61,796 nucleotides of DNA from an uncultured Acidimicrobiaceae bacterium (lineage in GTDB: Bacteria; Actinomycetota; Acidimicrobiia; Acidimicrobiales; RAAP-2): assembly GCA_903894295.1 (NCBI GenBank), contig CAITPI010000113.1:1-61796 (forward strand). The letters are read 5' to 3'. Made by a program: the position numbers and the translations under genes. Under the pieces are notes generated by a model, which was not told where the DNA came from, did not search any database, and saw nothing but the letters and a program-made list of their open reading frames with translations. Of this stretch, positions 15,503 to 24,585 are shown in pieces. The number at the start of each line of letters is the position of its first letter. The stretch's first letter is position 1.

Positions 15503-16046
15503 CATCCAGCCGTCGGACGTCATTGCCGACGTCATCGTGGTCGAGCCCAACGCCCATGGAGATGAGCGGGGCCGGTTTGTGGAGACCTATCGGCGCAGCT
15601 GGTTCCCCCTGGGCCGCGAGATGATCCAGGGCAACCGGTCGGAGAAACAGGCCGGAGCCATCGTGGGCCTGCACTACCACCTTCACCAGGCCGACTACTG
15701 GTATGTGTTGCGGGGCCGGGCCCGGGTGGTCCTGCACGACCTGCGCCAGGGCTCTCCCACCGACGGTGCCACATTGATGCTGGATCTCGACGGTGAGCAT
15801 GACCGGGGTCTGTTCATTCCTCCGGGCGTGGCGCACGGCTTCGCTTCGCTGACCGACCTGACGCTCTGGTACCTGGTTGACGGCTATTACAACCCGAACG
15901 ACGAGTTGGGTGTGGCGTGGGACGACCCGGCCATCGCCGCCGACTGGGGTCTTGAGGACCCCATCCTGTCCGCCCGGGACCAGCAGAACCCGCGTCGCTC
16001 CGAGATCCCGGCCGGCGTGCAGCCGATCTACGGGATGCGCACCTGA
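15495..16046 (+). CDS. rmlC: dTDP-4-dehydrorhamnose 3,5-epimerase family protein
   Basis: A 183-residue cupin. RmlC marks are DERGRFVETYR (about 18-28), GNRSEKQAGAIVGLHYH with the catalytic His, and DYWYVLRGRARVVLHDLR. FIPPGVAHGFASL and GVAWDDPAIAADWG complete the pattern. The enzyme epimerises C3 and C5 of dTDP-4-keto-6-deoxyglucose on the way to dTDP-rhamnose. RmlA, RmlB and RmlD are not beside it, so it may act on a related sugar. It overlaps both neighbours (8 bases upstream, 1 base downstream), which indicates translational coupling. Confidence 0.85.
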   Translation: MPDIQPSDVIADVIVVEPNAHGDERGRFVETYRRSWFPLGREMIQGNRSEKQAGAIVGLHYHLHQADYWYVLRGRARVVLHDLRQGSPTDGATLMLDLDGEHDRGLFIPPGVAHGFASLTDLTLWYLVDGYYNPNDELGVAWDDPAIAADWGLEDPILSARDQQNPRRSEIPAGVQPIYGMRT

Positions 16047-16828
16047 TGGACGCTCCCGCCGGACTCGGTGATCCCGGAACCGGTGTGCTGGTCACCGGCG
16101 GCGCCTCGGGCATCGGGCGGGCCACCGCCCTGGCCCTGGCCGAGGTCGGCCGCCCGGTGGCCATCTGGGATCTGGACGAGGCCGGAACGTCGGAAACTCT
16201 GGAGCGCTGCGGGTTGTTCGGCGTGGCAGCGTATGGAGCCCGGGTGGATGTGGCCGATTCTTTTGCCCTGCCTGGTGCGGTCGCCCGGGCCGAGGAAGCA
16301 CTTGGCTCACTCGGTGGCTTCGTCCATGCCGCCGGACGCAGCGGGGCGATGACCGTCGACCAGATCGATGACGAACTGTGGGACGACACGTTGAATGTGA
16401 ACCTGCGGTCGGCCGTGATGATCGCCCGGCAACTGATCGGTCCGTTCAGCCGGGCCGGGGCCGGTTCGGCGATGGTGTTGATCTCGTCCATCGAGGGCCT
16501 GTTCGGCAGTTCGATGCTGCCGGCCTACTGCGCATCCAAAGGTGGCGTGCTCGGAGTGATGCGGTCCCTCGCCCAGCACTTTGCAGCTGACGGCGTACGG
16601 GTGAACGCCGTCTGTCCCGGAGCGGTGGACACCCCCATGCTGGCGCCGGCCTTCGAGCTGGTGCCGGGCTTCCGGGAGGAGCTTGAAGCCCGCACTCCGC
16701 TCCACCGGGTCGCCTCGCCCGAAGAGATTGCCCGGCCGGTCCGCTTCCTGCTGTCGAACCAGGCATCGTTCGTGACCGGAACCCACCTGACCGTTGACGG
16801 TGGCCTGACCGCCATCACGGCCATCTGA
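16046..16828 (+). CDS. Short-chain dehydrogenase/reductase
   Basis: A 260-residue classical SDR. It has the cofactor motif TGGASGIG near residue 18, catalytic Ser in VLISSIEGLFG, YCASK as the Tyr/Lys pair, and RVNAVCPGAVDTPM. The strand-2 end (IWDLDEAG) has Asp, suggesting NAD(H) preference. The C-terminus FVTGTHLTVDGG is typical of FabG-like enzymes. The substrate is unknown. It starts in a TGATG overlap with rmlC. Confidence 0.85.
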   Translation: MDAPAGLGDPGTGVLVTGGASGIGRATALALAEVGRPVAIWDLDEAGTSETLERCGLFGVAAYGARVDVADSFALPGAVARAEEALGSLGGFVHAAGRSGAMTVDQIDDELWDDTLNVNLRSAVMIARQLIGPFSRAGAGSAMVLISSIEGLFGSSMLPAYCASKGGVLGVMRSLAQHFAADGVRVNAVCPGAVDTPMLAPAFELVPGFREELEARTPLHRVASPEEIARPVRFLLSNQASFVTGTHLTVDGGLTAITAI

Positions 16829-16845
16829 TCGGAGGTTCGAACACT

Positions 16846-18084
16846 GTGCTGATCGCTCTTGCCATCGCCGTGGTCGTGGTCGGGATTGTCATCGCCGTGG
16901 TTCTCGTGCTGCGCCCGAAGGGGAAGGACCTCAACTCGGTGCAGTCGTACTACACGGCTCTGGGCACCCTGGAGCACCTTTCCGAGCGGGTCGGTGCGCC
17001 GCCCCCGCCCCGGGTCACCCCCTACCGGTCACGGGATCCCCGCGTGGTCGCCATGTCCGGCGTGCCGGGCGAGGAAGTGCCCGAGCATCCCCGGCCGGTG
17101 AAGATCGTCCCCCCCTCCAGTGCCAGCCCGGCCGATGTGGCGGCCGGTGAGCCGGTGCTGATCTTCGACGACCGGACGGCCGGAATCGTTCCACCCCGGC
17201 CGGAGAGGCAGCCCGCGACGGAGGCGGAAGCCCCTCGTCGTTTCGCCGACGACGTGGTTGAAGCACCGGGAGGCGATGGTGCCGGCGACCTTTTCGATGA
17301 CCGGGCGCCGATCATGGTTGTCGGCCCCGGCGCTGGTGGTCCGGATGTTCCGGTGGCCCCACCGACTGCGGTGGCCGAGTATCCGGCCGATCCCGGTCCG
17401 GGTTTCAACCCGGTCCTGGAGTCGGGTCTCAACCTGCCCCAGTTGTCCCGGGCCGAGCGCCACGCCGTGCAGGGCATTGACAGCCAGGTCCGGCGGCGCC
17501 GGACCGCACTGGTGATGGCATTTTTCGTCGGCGTCCTGGTTCTGGTGCTGGTCTTCAGCCAGAGTGGCCACTCGTCACCGAACAACGCCACCGGTGCCAA
17601 CTCCACCACGACGACGGTCGCCCACCACGGCAAGAAGAAGCCGCCGACCACCACCACCGTCCACGCCACGACCCCGTATGCGCCGGTGACCTCGACCTCC
17701 ACCTCGGCGACCTATCAGGTGAGCGCCCAGTCCTACACGTTGACCCTGAGCGCCTCGGGAACGTGCTGGGTCGAAGCCCACAACGAGACGGCCGGCACGA
17801 TGCTCTGGGCCGGAGAGTTGACGGCCGGCTCCTCCCAGGTGCTTCAGGCCACCGGGACCACCACGGTGCAGATCGGAACCCCCACGGTTTCCTTCGAGGT
17901 CAACTCGGTGCCGGTCACGTTGCCATCCCCGATCTACACCCCGTTCGTGGCCACGTTCACCCAGGCCCCACCACCAACCCCGACCACCACGACATCCCTG
18001 CCATCGGGGAACACGGGACCGGTTCCGACGACGTCGACCGTGCCGTCAACCACCACGACACTGCCCGATCCCTTCGCCGGATAG
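16846..18084 (+). CDS. Membrane protein with two transmembrane helices and RodZ-like C-terminal domain
   Basis: A 412-residue protein. A transmembrane helix at 1-22 is followed by an acidic, Pro-rich region of about 200 residues. A second helix (ALVMAFFVGVLVLVLVF, near 225) comes after a basic RRRRT. After a Thr-rich linker there is a beta domain with YTLTLSASGTCWVEAHN and WAGELTAGSSQVLQATG. That domain resembles the DUF4115 domain at the C-terminus of RodZ, which helps organise the rod-shape machinery. The helix-turn-helix of true RodZ is absent. The Thr/Pro tail suggests an extracytoplasmic end. GGAGGT nine bases before GTG sets the start. Confidence 0.7.
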   Translation: MLIALAIAVVVVGIVIAVVLVLRPKGKDLNSVQSYYTALGTLEHLSERVGAPPPPRVTPYRSRDPRVVAMSGVPGEEVPEHPRPVKIVPPSSASPADVAAGEPVLIFDDRTAGIVPPRPERQPATEAEAPRRFADDVVEAPGGDGAGDLFDDRAPIMVVGPGAGGPDVPVAPPTAVAEYPADPGPGFNPVLESGLNLPQLSRAERHAVQGIDSQVRRRRTALVMAFFVGVLVLVLVFSQSGHSSPNNATGANSTTTTVAHHGKKKPPTTTTVHATTPYAPVTSTSTSATYQVSAQSYTLTLSASGTCWVEAHNETAGTMLWAGELTAGSSQVLQATGTTTVQIGTPTVSFEVNSVPVTLPSPIYTPFVATFTQAPPPTPTTTTSLPSGNTGPVPTTSTVPSTTTTLPDPFAG

Positions 18085-18120
18085 GGGCACCGCGCCGGAC
18101 GGCTGACCCCGATGGCCGGC

Positions 18121-20316
18121 TCAGGCCGTCGGCAGGGGCATCGGGAGCGTGTCGACGAGGCCCAGCGCGTCCAGGATGAAGGCGTAGACGAACGACTCGT
18201 CCCGCCACGCGTCGTACCGACCGGACGGTCCTCCGTGGCCGGCCGACATCTCCGTCTTGAGCAGGACCCGGTTCGCCGGATTGGCCGCCCGGAGCCGCTG
18301 GACCCACTTCGCCGGCTCCCAGAAGCCCACCCTCGGATCCGAGAGTCCTCCGGTGGCGAGAATCCGGGGATAGCGGACCCCGGTTCCATCGTCGTGTCGC
18401 GCCCGGACATTGTCGTAAGGGGAGTAGGACTTCATGACCTCGTAGATCGCTTCGTCCTCGACCGGATTGCCCCACTCTTCCCACTCGGTCACCGTGAGCG
18501 GGAGTGACGGGTCGAGGATGGTCGTGAGGCAGTCCACGAAGGGCACCTCGGCAACGATGGCGGCAAACAGCTCCGGTGCCAGATTGGCTACGGCGCCCAT
18601 CAACAGCCCTCCGGCACTGCCGCCCCGGGCCACCAGTTGTTCCGGTGACGTCCAGCCGGCGTCCACCAGCTGGCGGGCGCAGGCGACGAAGTCGGTGAAG
18701 GTGTTGGGCTTGGCTGCGAACTTCCCGTTCTCGTACCAGGACCGACCCATCTCGCCCCCGCCCCGGATGTGGGCGATGGCGAAGATGAAGCCCCGGTCAA
18801 GGAGGCTCAGGCGCAAGGACGAGAACGTCGGATCGACCGAATGCTCGTAACTGCCGTAGCCATAGAGGAGACACGGTGCTCCGCCGTCCTGGCCCCCCGG
18901 CCCCCGCACCAGGTCCGGCCGGTAGACGAGGGACATCGGAACGGCGGTCCCGTCGTCGGCCGTGGCCCACAGGCGCTCGGTCCGGTAGAAGGCGGGATCG
19001 AAGTCGCCCAGGACCTTCTGGCGCTTGAGCAGGGCCGACTGGCCCGAGTCCATCGAGTAGTCCAGAACCGAGCGGGGCGTGATGAGCGAGGTGTACTCGT
19101 AGCGCAGGGTCTCGGTGTCGTACTCAGGGTTGGCCCCACCCCAGATGGTGGAGGGATGCTCCGGGGCCTCCAGCGTCGATTCGGAGCCGTCGCGCCCGAG
19201 GATGCGCACCTGGGTCTCTCCGCCCTGACGCTCGAAGAGCACCAGGTGGTTCCGGAACGGCTCGACATTCTCCAACCGGACCCCACTGCGGGCCGGGACG
19301 ATCTCGCGCCAGTTCTCCCGGCCGGGCTGGTCGTCCGACACCTCGAGCAGGCGGAAGTCCTCGGCGTCCTCGTTGGTCAGGATGAGGAACCGGCCACCTT
19401 GGCCGCGGTCCGGGTCACCACGATCGTGGTCGATCCCGTACTCGATGCCGTGCTGCCTCGGGGCAAAGATGCAGAACTCGCCCTCGGGATTGTTGGCGTC
19501 GAGAACGAGAACTTCCGACGTCAGCCGGGAGTCCAGGCTGCAGAGGATGAAGGCGTCGTCCTTGGTGCGGCTGACACCGAGGAAGTAGTGGTCGTCGGGC
19601 TCCTCGACCACCAGGACGTCGTCGGCCGGATCGGTGCCCACCCGGTGGCGCCAGAGCTGGAACGGTCGCATGGCATCGTCCACCCGGACGTAGAACACGG
19701 TGCGGTTGTCGTTGGCCCACGCCATGCCGTACGACGTGTCGGCGAGGGATTCGTGGGAATCGAGTCCGGTCTTGAGGTCCCGGAAGAACATCGTGTAACG
19801 CTCGGCGCCGGTGAGGTCGGTGGAGTAGGCCAGGTGGCGGTGGTCCGGGGAGATCCCGAGATTGCCCAGTGCGAAGTAGTCCGAGTTTCCGGCGAGGAGG
19901 TTCTCGTCCAGGACGACCATCTCGTCGTCGAATCTCCCGTCGGAAGGATCACCCGTGGCCGAACCGGCCGGCCGTCGACAGTGGATTCCGTAGTTGGAGC
20001 CCTCGACGGTGCGGCCGTAGTAGAGCCAGTCTCCCTTGCGGACCGGGACCGAGAGGTCGGTCTCTTCGATGCGGGCCACGATCTCGGTGAAGAGCTGTTC
20101 CTGCAGGTCGCGGGTCGGGGCCAGGACCGCTTCGGTATAGGCGTTTTCGGCCCGGAGATACTCGATGACTTCGGGGTCGTCCTTGTCGCGCAGCCAGTAC
20201 CAGTCATCGGTCCGGACGTCGCCATGGGCCACGACGTCGAAAGGCCGGCGCTCGGCTTGCGGAGGCGGGGGGAGTTCGCCGGCCTCGTGTGGACGTTGGT
20301 TGGACTGATCGGACAT
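18121..20316 (-). CDS. ptrB: Oligopeptidase B (prolyl oligopeptidase family S9A)
   Basis: A 731-residue cytosolic serine peptidase that cleaves short peptides after basic residues. The N-terminal half is the beta-propeller, with DDWYWLRDKDDPEVIEYL near residue 38 and YYGRTVEGSNYGIHCRRP. The C-terminal hydrolase domain has Ser567 in RGGSAGG, Asp660 in GLSDPRVGFWEPAKW and His694 in SAGHGGPSGR. IAHIRGGGEMGRSWYENGK is also characteristic of the family. Specificity is inferred from family likeness. It ends 36 bases from the operon on the other strand. Confidence 0.9.
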   Translation of the reverse strand: MSDQSNQRPHEAGELPPPPQAERRPFDVVAHGDVRTDDWYWLRDKDDPEVIEYLRAENAYTEAVLAPTRDLQEQLFTEIVARIEETDLSVPVRKGDWLYYGRTVEGSNYGIHCRRPAGSATGDPSDGRFDDEMVVLDENLLAGNSDYFALGNLGISPDHRHLAYSTDLTGAERYTMFFRDLKTGLDSHESLADTSYGMAWANDNRTVFYVRVDDAMRPFQLWRHRVGTDPADDVLVVEEPDDHYFLGVSRTKDDAFILCSLDSRLTSEVLVLDANNPEGEFCIFAPRQHGIEYGIDHDRGDPDRGQGGRFLILTNEDAEDFRLLEVSDDQPGRENWREIVPARSGVRLENVEPFRNHLVLFERQGGETQVRILGRDGSESTLEAPEHPSTIWGGANPEYDTETLRYEYTSLITPRSVLDYSMDSGQSALLKRQKVLGDFDPAFYRTERLWATADDGTAVPMSLVYRPDLVRGPGGQDGGAPCLLYGYGSYEHSVDPTFSSLRLSLLDRGFIFAIAHIRGGGEMGRSWYENGKFAAKPNTFTDFVACARQLVDAGWTSPEQLVARGGSAGGLLMGAVANLAPELFAAIVAEVPFVDCLTTILDPSLPLTVTEWEEWGNPVEDEAIYEVMKSYSPYDNVRARHDDGTGVRYPRILATGGLSDPRVGFWEPAKWVQRLRAANPANRVLLKTEMSAGHGGPSGRYDAWRDESFVYAFILDALGLVDTLPMPLPTA

Positions 20317-20376
20317 GCCACCACAATGACATGTTCCGGTCCATTTCGGGCACCCGGTACGCCGAAGGCGCCGGGG

Positions 20377-20405
20377 TTGTTACTATCTGTGTAGGAGAAA
20401 TTATC
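20377..20405 (+). promoter_or_regulatory. AT-rich promoter region of sufB
   Basis: A locally AT-rich patch in a GC-rich gap holds TTGTTA (20377-20382), TACTAT (20381-20386) and GAGA-AATTA-TCTC (20394-20406). Either a TTGTTA/17/ATTATC pair or TACTAT as a -10 box could serve. The leader before the sufB ATG would be about 70-90 bases, unlike the leaderless genes around it. Which element is used cannot be decided by eye. Confidence 0.35.
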
Positions 20406-20477
20406 TCGTCGTTGTTGTCCCGCCGGGAACGTTCCGGGTGGGCTGGCAAGCGGACAACCCGGTGAACCAGGAGTTCC

Positions 20478-21878
<1,401 letters not shown>

Positions 21879-21990
21879 TTCCCCACTGCCGTCGCCCGGC
21901 AAGGCGCCTTGGCTGCCCGGCTTCGGGCAGAATGATGGGAAGGATCAGCGGTCCGGACGAACGGACGGACGGTGCCAGCAAGGAGTCACC

Positions 21991-22335
21991 ATGTCGATGC
22001 GTGAAGAGTGCAAGCATTTCCAGAGCCGGACCTACGATTCGGGCGAAGTGGCTCGCTACTGCGCCCTCGATCTGGCCCCCGAAGCGCCGTGGAAGTGCCC
22101 GGAGAACTGCCCGTCCTATGCGCCGAGACTGGCCGACGTCGGTTGGGTGCACGGTTCGCTGGTCGACCCACCGGTCGAGCCCATGCCCGACGTACCTGGC
22201 GACGAGGCCGCCGCCCTGTTGGAGCAGGCCGAAGAGATCGTGAACGCGGCCGGGCCGGAGATCCTCTCCGAGGTGCGGGCCGAAGATGCCAAGAAGGACC
22301 AGCGCGGCCACCGGTGGTGGAAGCGCAAGAACTGA
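21991..22335 (+). CDS. Small Cys-containing protein of unknown function downstream of sufB
   Basis: A 114-residue protein with four Cys and one His in the first 40 residues: Cys7, His9, Cys24, Cys36 and Cys40 (C-x16-C-x11-C-x3-C). The last part reads WKCPENCPSYAPR. The C-terminal half is acidic, then basic (RGHRWWKRKN). The Cys pattern suggests a bound Zn ion or Fe-S cluster, and the position 113 bases after sufB suggests a link to cluster assembly; both are inferences. AGGAG five bases before the ATG makes the start firm. I do not recognise the family. Confidence 0.7.
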   Translation: MSMREECKHFQSRTYDSGEVARYCALDLAPEAPWKCPENCPSYAPRLADVGWVHGSLVDPPVEPMPDVPGDEAAALLEQAEEIVNAAGPEILSEVRAEDAKKDQRGHRWWKRKN

Positions 22336-22408
22336 CGGGAAGCGAACCCGACGCCTCGAGATGACCGAGGGGGTGACCGGACGGCCGGGGGTCGAGAAGA
22401 GTTTCCGA

Positions 22409-22425
22409 CGGGACCGTCCGTCCCG
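22409..22425. terminator. Hairpin between convergent genes
   Basis: CGGGAC-CGTCC-GTCCCG forms a 6-bp stem in the 102-bp gap between the small Cys protein and the GNAT-M24 gene. No T-run follows. Confidence 0.4.
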
Positions 22426-22437
22426 CGGTCGGTGGCT

Positions 22438-23670
22438 TCAGCGGCGGGCCGACCCGAGGGCCGGGGCGTCGTTCTGCAGTTTCTCGTCGGCCAGCAACAG
22501 ATCCTCGTAGAAGGCGCCGAACGGGCGGGAGCGGTGGCGGATCTGGATCTCCAGGATCCATCGCCGGTCGTTCGGGGTCAGTGGCACGATGTCGAGTGAT
22601 CCGTCGTAGTGGCTGGCGTGGGGAAACTCCGAGATCCGATGACCGGTGAGGTCGAGGTTGAGGACCCAACCCATCGCCGTGGCCTGCCGCTGGGCGAACT
22701 CGTAGAGGGCGATGCCGGTCAGCGAACCGGCAAGCCACGCCTGACGGGTTCGCCGCCACAGTTCGACCACGTCCTGCCTCGCCTGGAGCATCTCGGGGTC
22801 GTGGCCCACCGTGAAGGTGGCCCCGACATCTCCTTCGCACCCGTTGAAGATCGGGCCGACATCGACGAAGAAGATGTCGTTTTCGCCCAGCACCACGTCC
22901 GGCTTCGATGCCTGGTGGAAGCTCCGGGTGGTGTTCTCCCCGAAGCGCACCACGATCTTGTGCCATCCCTTCCTGAGCCCACGATTCCGCAGGACATCGG
23001 CCGCATGTTGGCGTCCTTCGGTCTCGGTCATGCCACTGGCGATGCCCGCTGCGATCTCGGTGACCGCCTCGTGGCACCGTCGTCGCACGTCCACCAGTCC
23101 GTCTTCGAGCGCATCCGGCTCGATGGCTTCGAGCGCTTCGAGGTCGACATCGGGAGCAAGGCCAACCAGTCGGCGTCGGAAGCAGACGCTGCGGGGGTCG
23201 TGCCTGAACTCGCCGTAGGGGAGGATGGGCAGGTAGTCCGCCCGCTCGTAGAGGCCGATGGCCGCCGGTTGTTCGGTGCCGGTCTCCAGCCACGCCTCCT
23301 CGTACCCGGCGGCCACGATCCGCCGTTCAAGTTCGCCGAGAAGGGCCCGGCCGAGGCCCCGGCCCCGCCGGGAGGGTTCGAGGTAGACGCCTTTCAACTC
23401 GGCCCGGGAGTCGTCCTCCTCGCCCCACTCCCCGCGTCGCACCAGCGGCCGGAAGCCTCCGCAGGCCACCGGCTCGTCGCCCTCGGTGACGAGCACGAAG
23501 CCGCCGGAGGGCTCCTGATGGTCGTCCGTCCGGAGCCGGGATGGCCCGTCGCCTCCATACAGGGACTGCATCTCGAGGGAGAAGGCCCGGTGGAGTGCCA
23601 CCACCCGGGGGTCGTCCGACGTGACCGCGTGGAAGCGGAAGCCTTCGGGCAGGGCGGGTAGGGAATCCAC
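22438..23670 (-). CDS. Fusion of GNAT acetyltransferase and M24 metallopeptidase domains
   Basis: A single 410-residue chain. Residues 1-165 are a GNAT domain with the acetyl-CoA loop RRGRGLGRALLGELE (101-115), preceded by ELKGVYLEPS and followed by GLYERADYLPI. Residues 175-410 are an M24 (methionine aminopeptidase/Xaa-Pro peptidase) pita-bread domain. All five metal ligands are visible: Asp270 and Asp281 (VDVGPIFNGCEGDVG), His344 (LTGHRISEFPHA), Glu374 (ILEIQI) and Glu389 (FYEDLLL). Both halves look intact. The GTG start lies five bases after the crotonase stop codon, indicating translational coupling. The combination suggests coupled processing and acetylation of one amine substrate, but this is a guess. 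Confidence 0.8.
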   Translation of the reverse strand: MDSLPALPEGFRFHAVTSDDPRVVALHRAFSLEMQSLYGGDGPSRLRTDDHQEPSGGFVLVTEGDEPVACGGFRPLVRRGEWGEEDDSRAELKGVYLEPSRRGRGLGRALLGELERRIVAAGYEEAWLETGTEQPAAIGLYERADYLPILPYGEFRHDPRSVCFRRRLVGLAPDVDLEALEAIEPDALEDGLVDVRRRCHEAVTEIAAGIASGMTETEGRQHAADVLRNRGLRKGWHKIVVRFGENTTRSFHQASKPDVVLGENDIFFVDVGPIFNGCEGDVGATFTVGHDPEMLQARQDVVELWRRTRQAWLAGSLTGIALYEFAQRQATAMGWVLNLDLTGHRISEFPHASHYDGSLDIVPLTPNDRRWILEIQIRHRSRPFGAFYEDLLLADEKLQNDAPALGSARR

Positions 23671-23675
23671 CCGGC

Positions 23676-24527
23676 TCAACGTCCGGTGAAGTGGGCGGGC
23701 CGCTTCTCCATGAACGCCGTCATCGCCTCGGTGAGGTCGTCCGACACCAGGAACGCCGAGTTCCAGAGGGCGACCTGGGCCAGACCTTCGGCCACCGCCT
23801 TGGTGTCGGCGGCGGCCAGGACCGCCTTGGTCCCCTGGACAGCGAGCGGCGAGTTCCCGGCGATCTCGGTGGCCATGGCCTGCGCGCTGGCGAGTACCGA
23901 ATCGGCGTCGGCCGCGACGTGGTTGACCAGACCGATGGCGGCGGCCCGGTTGGCGTCGATGTCCTTGGCCGTGTAGGCCAATTCGGCCAGGTGTCCGTGT
24001 CCGATGATGCGGGGCAGTCGCTGGAGACTGCCGATATCGGCCACGATGGCCACCTTCGCCTCCCGTAGCGAGAAGATCGCATCGGCGCTGGCCAGCCGGA
24101 TGTCGCAGGCGGCAACGAGATCGAGACCACCGCCGATGCAGTAGCCGTGGATGGCGGCGATGACCGGAACGGCGCAGTCCGCCACCGCGGTGACCGACGC
24201 CTGCATCCGGGTGATCTCCTTGTGGGACCGGAGCGCCCGGGCGGCCGGGGATGCCTTGGATCCGTCCCCAGGATCTCCTCCGCCCGCCAGGCCGGCCATG
24301 GCGACGAGATCGAGGCCGACCGAGAAGTGGGGACCGCGGGCGGCGATGACGACCGCCCGGATCGATTCGTCGGCGCCGATGGCAGCCATGGCCACGGGAA
24401 GGTCGTTCCAGAACTCCGGACCCATGGCGTTCCGCTTCTCGGGACGGTCCAGCCACAGGGTGGCGACATTTCCGTCGACCTCGATGGACAGGACGGTTGA
24501 GGTGAAGGCATTGATTGACTGGCTCAT
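23676..24527 (-). CDS. Crotonase, delta(3,5)-delta(2,4)-dienoyl-CoA isomerase-like
   Basis: A 283-residue enoyl-CoA hydratase/isomerase family protein. The oxyanion regions are GPHFSVGLDL and HGYCIGGGLDLVAACDIRLA. Acidic residues fall in FSLREAKVAIVADIGSLQRL, the ECH1 pattern of a Glu and an Asp (AD-I/V-G-x-LQRLP). That supports dienoyl-CoA isomerase activity over simple hydration. The enzyme would move double bonds during oxidation of unsaturated fatty acids. The ATG at 24527 follows a leaderless -10 box, so the open frame upstream of it is not used. The GNAT-M24 gene is coupled downstream. Confidence 0.85.
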   Translation of the reverse strand: MSQSINAFTSTVLSIEVDGNVATLWLDRPEKRNAMGPEFWNDLPVAMAAIGADESIRAVVIAARGPHFSVGLDLVAMAGLAGGGDPGDGSKASPAARALRSHKEITRMQASVTAVADCAVPVIAAIHGYCIGGGLDLVAACDIRLASADAIFSLREAKVAIVADIGSLQRLPRIIGHGHLAELAYTAKDIDANRAAAIGLVNHVAADADSVLASAQAMATEIAGNSPLAVQGTKAVLAAADTKAVAEGLAQVALWNSAFLVSDDLTEAMTAFMEKRPAHFTGR

Positions 24528-24533
24528 TCCCCA

Positions 24534-24539
24534 AGCGTA
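24534..24539 (-). promoter_or_regulatory. -10 box TACGCT, leaderless promoter of the crotonase gene
   Basis: On the minus strand TACGCT ends six bases before the ATG at 24527. Confidence 0.6.
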
Positions 24540-24585
24540 GGCCCCCGATGGTTCGGGATGCACCGGGATTGGGTCAAGATGAGGC

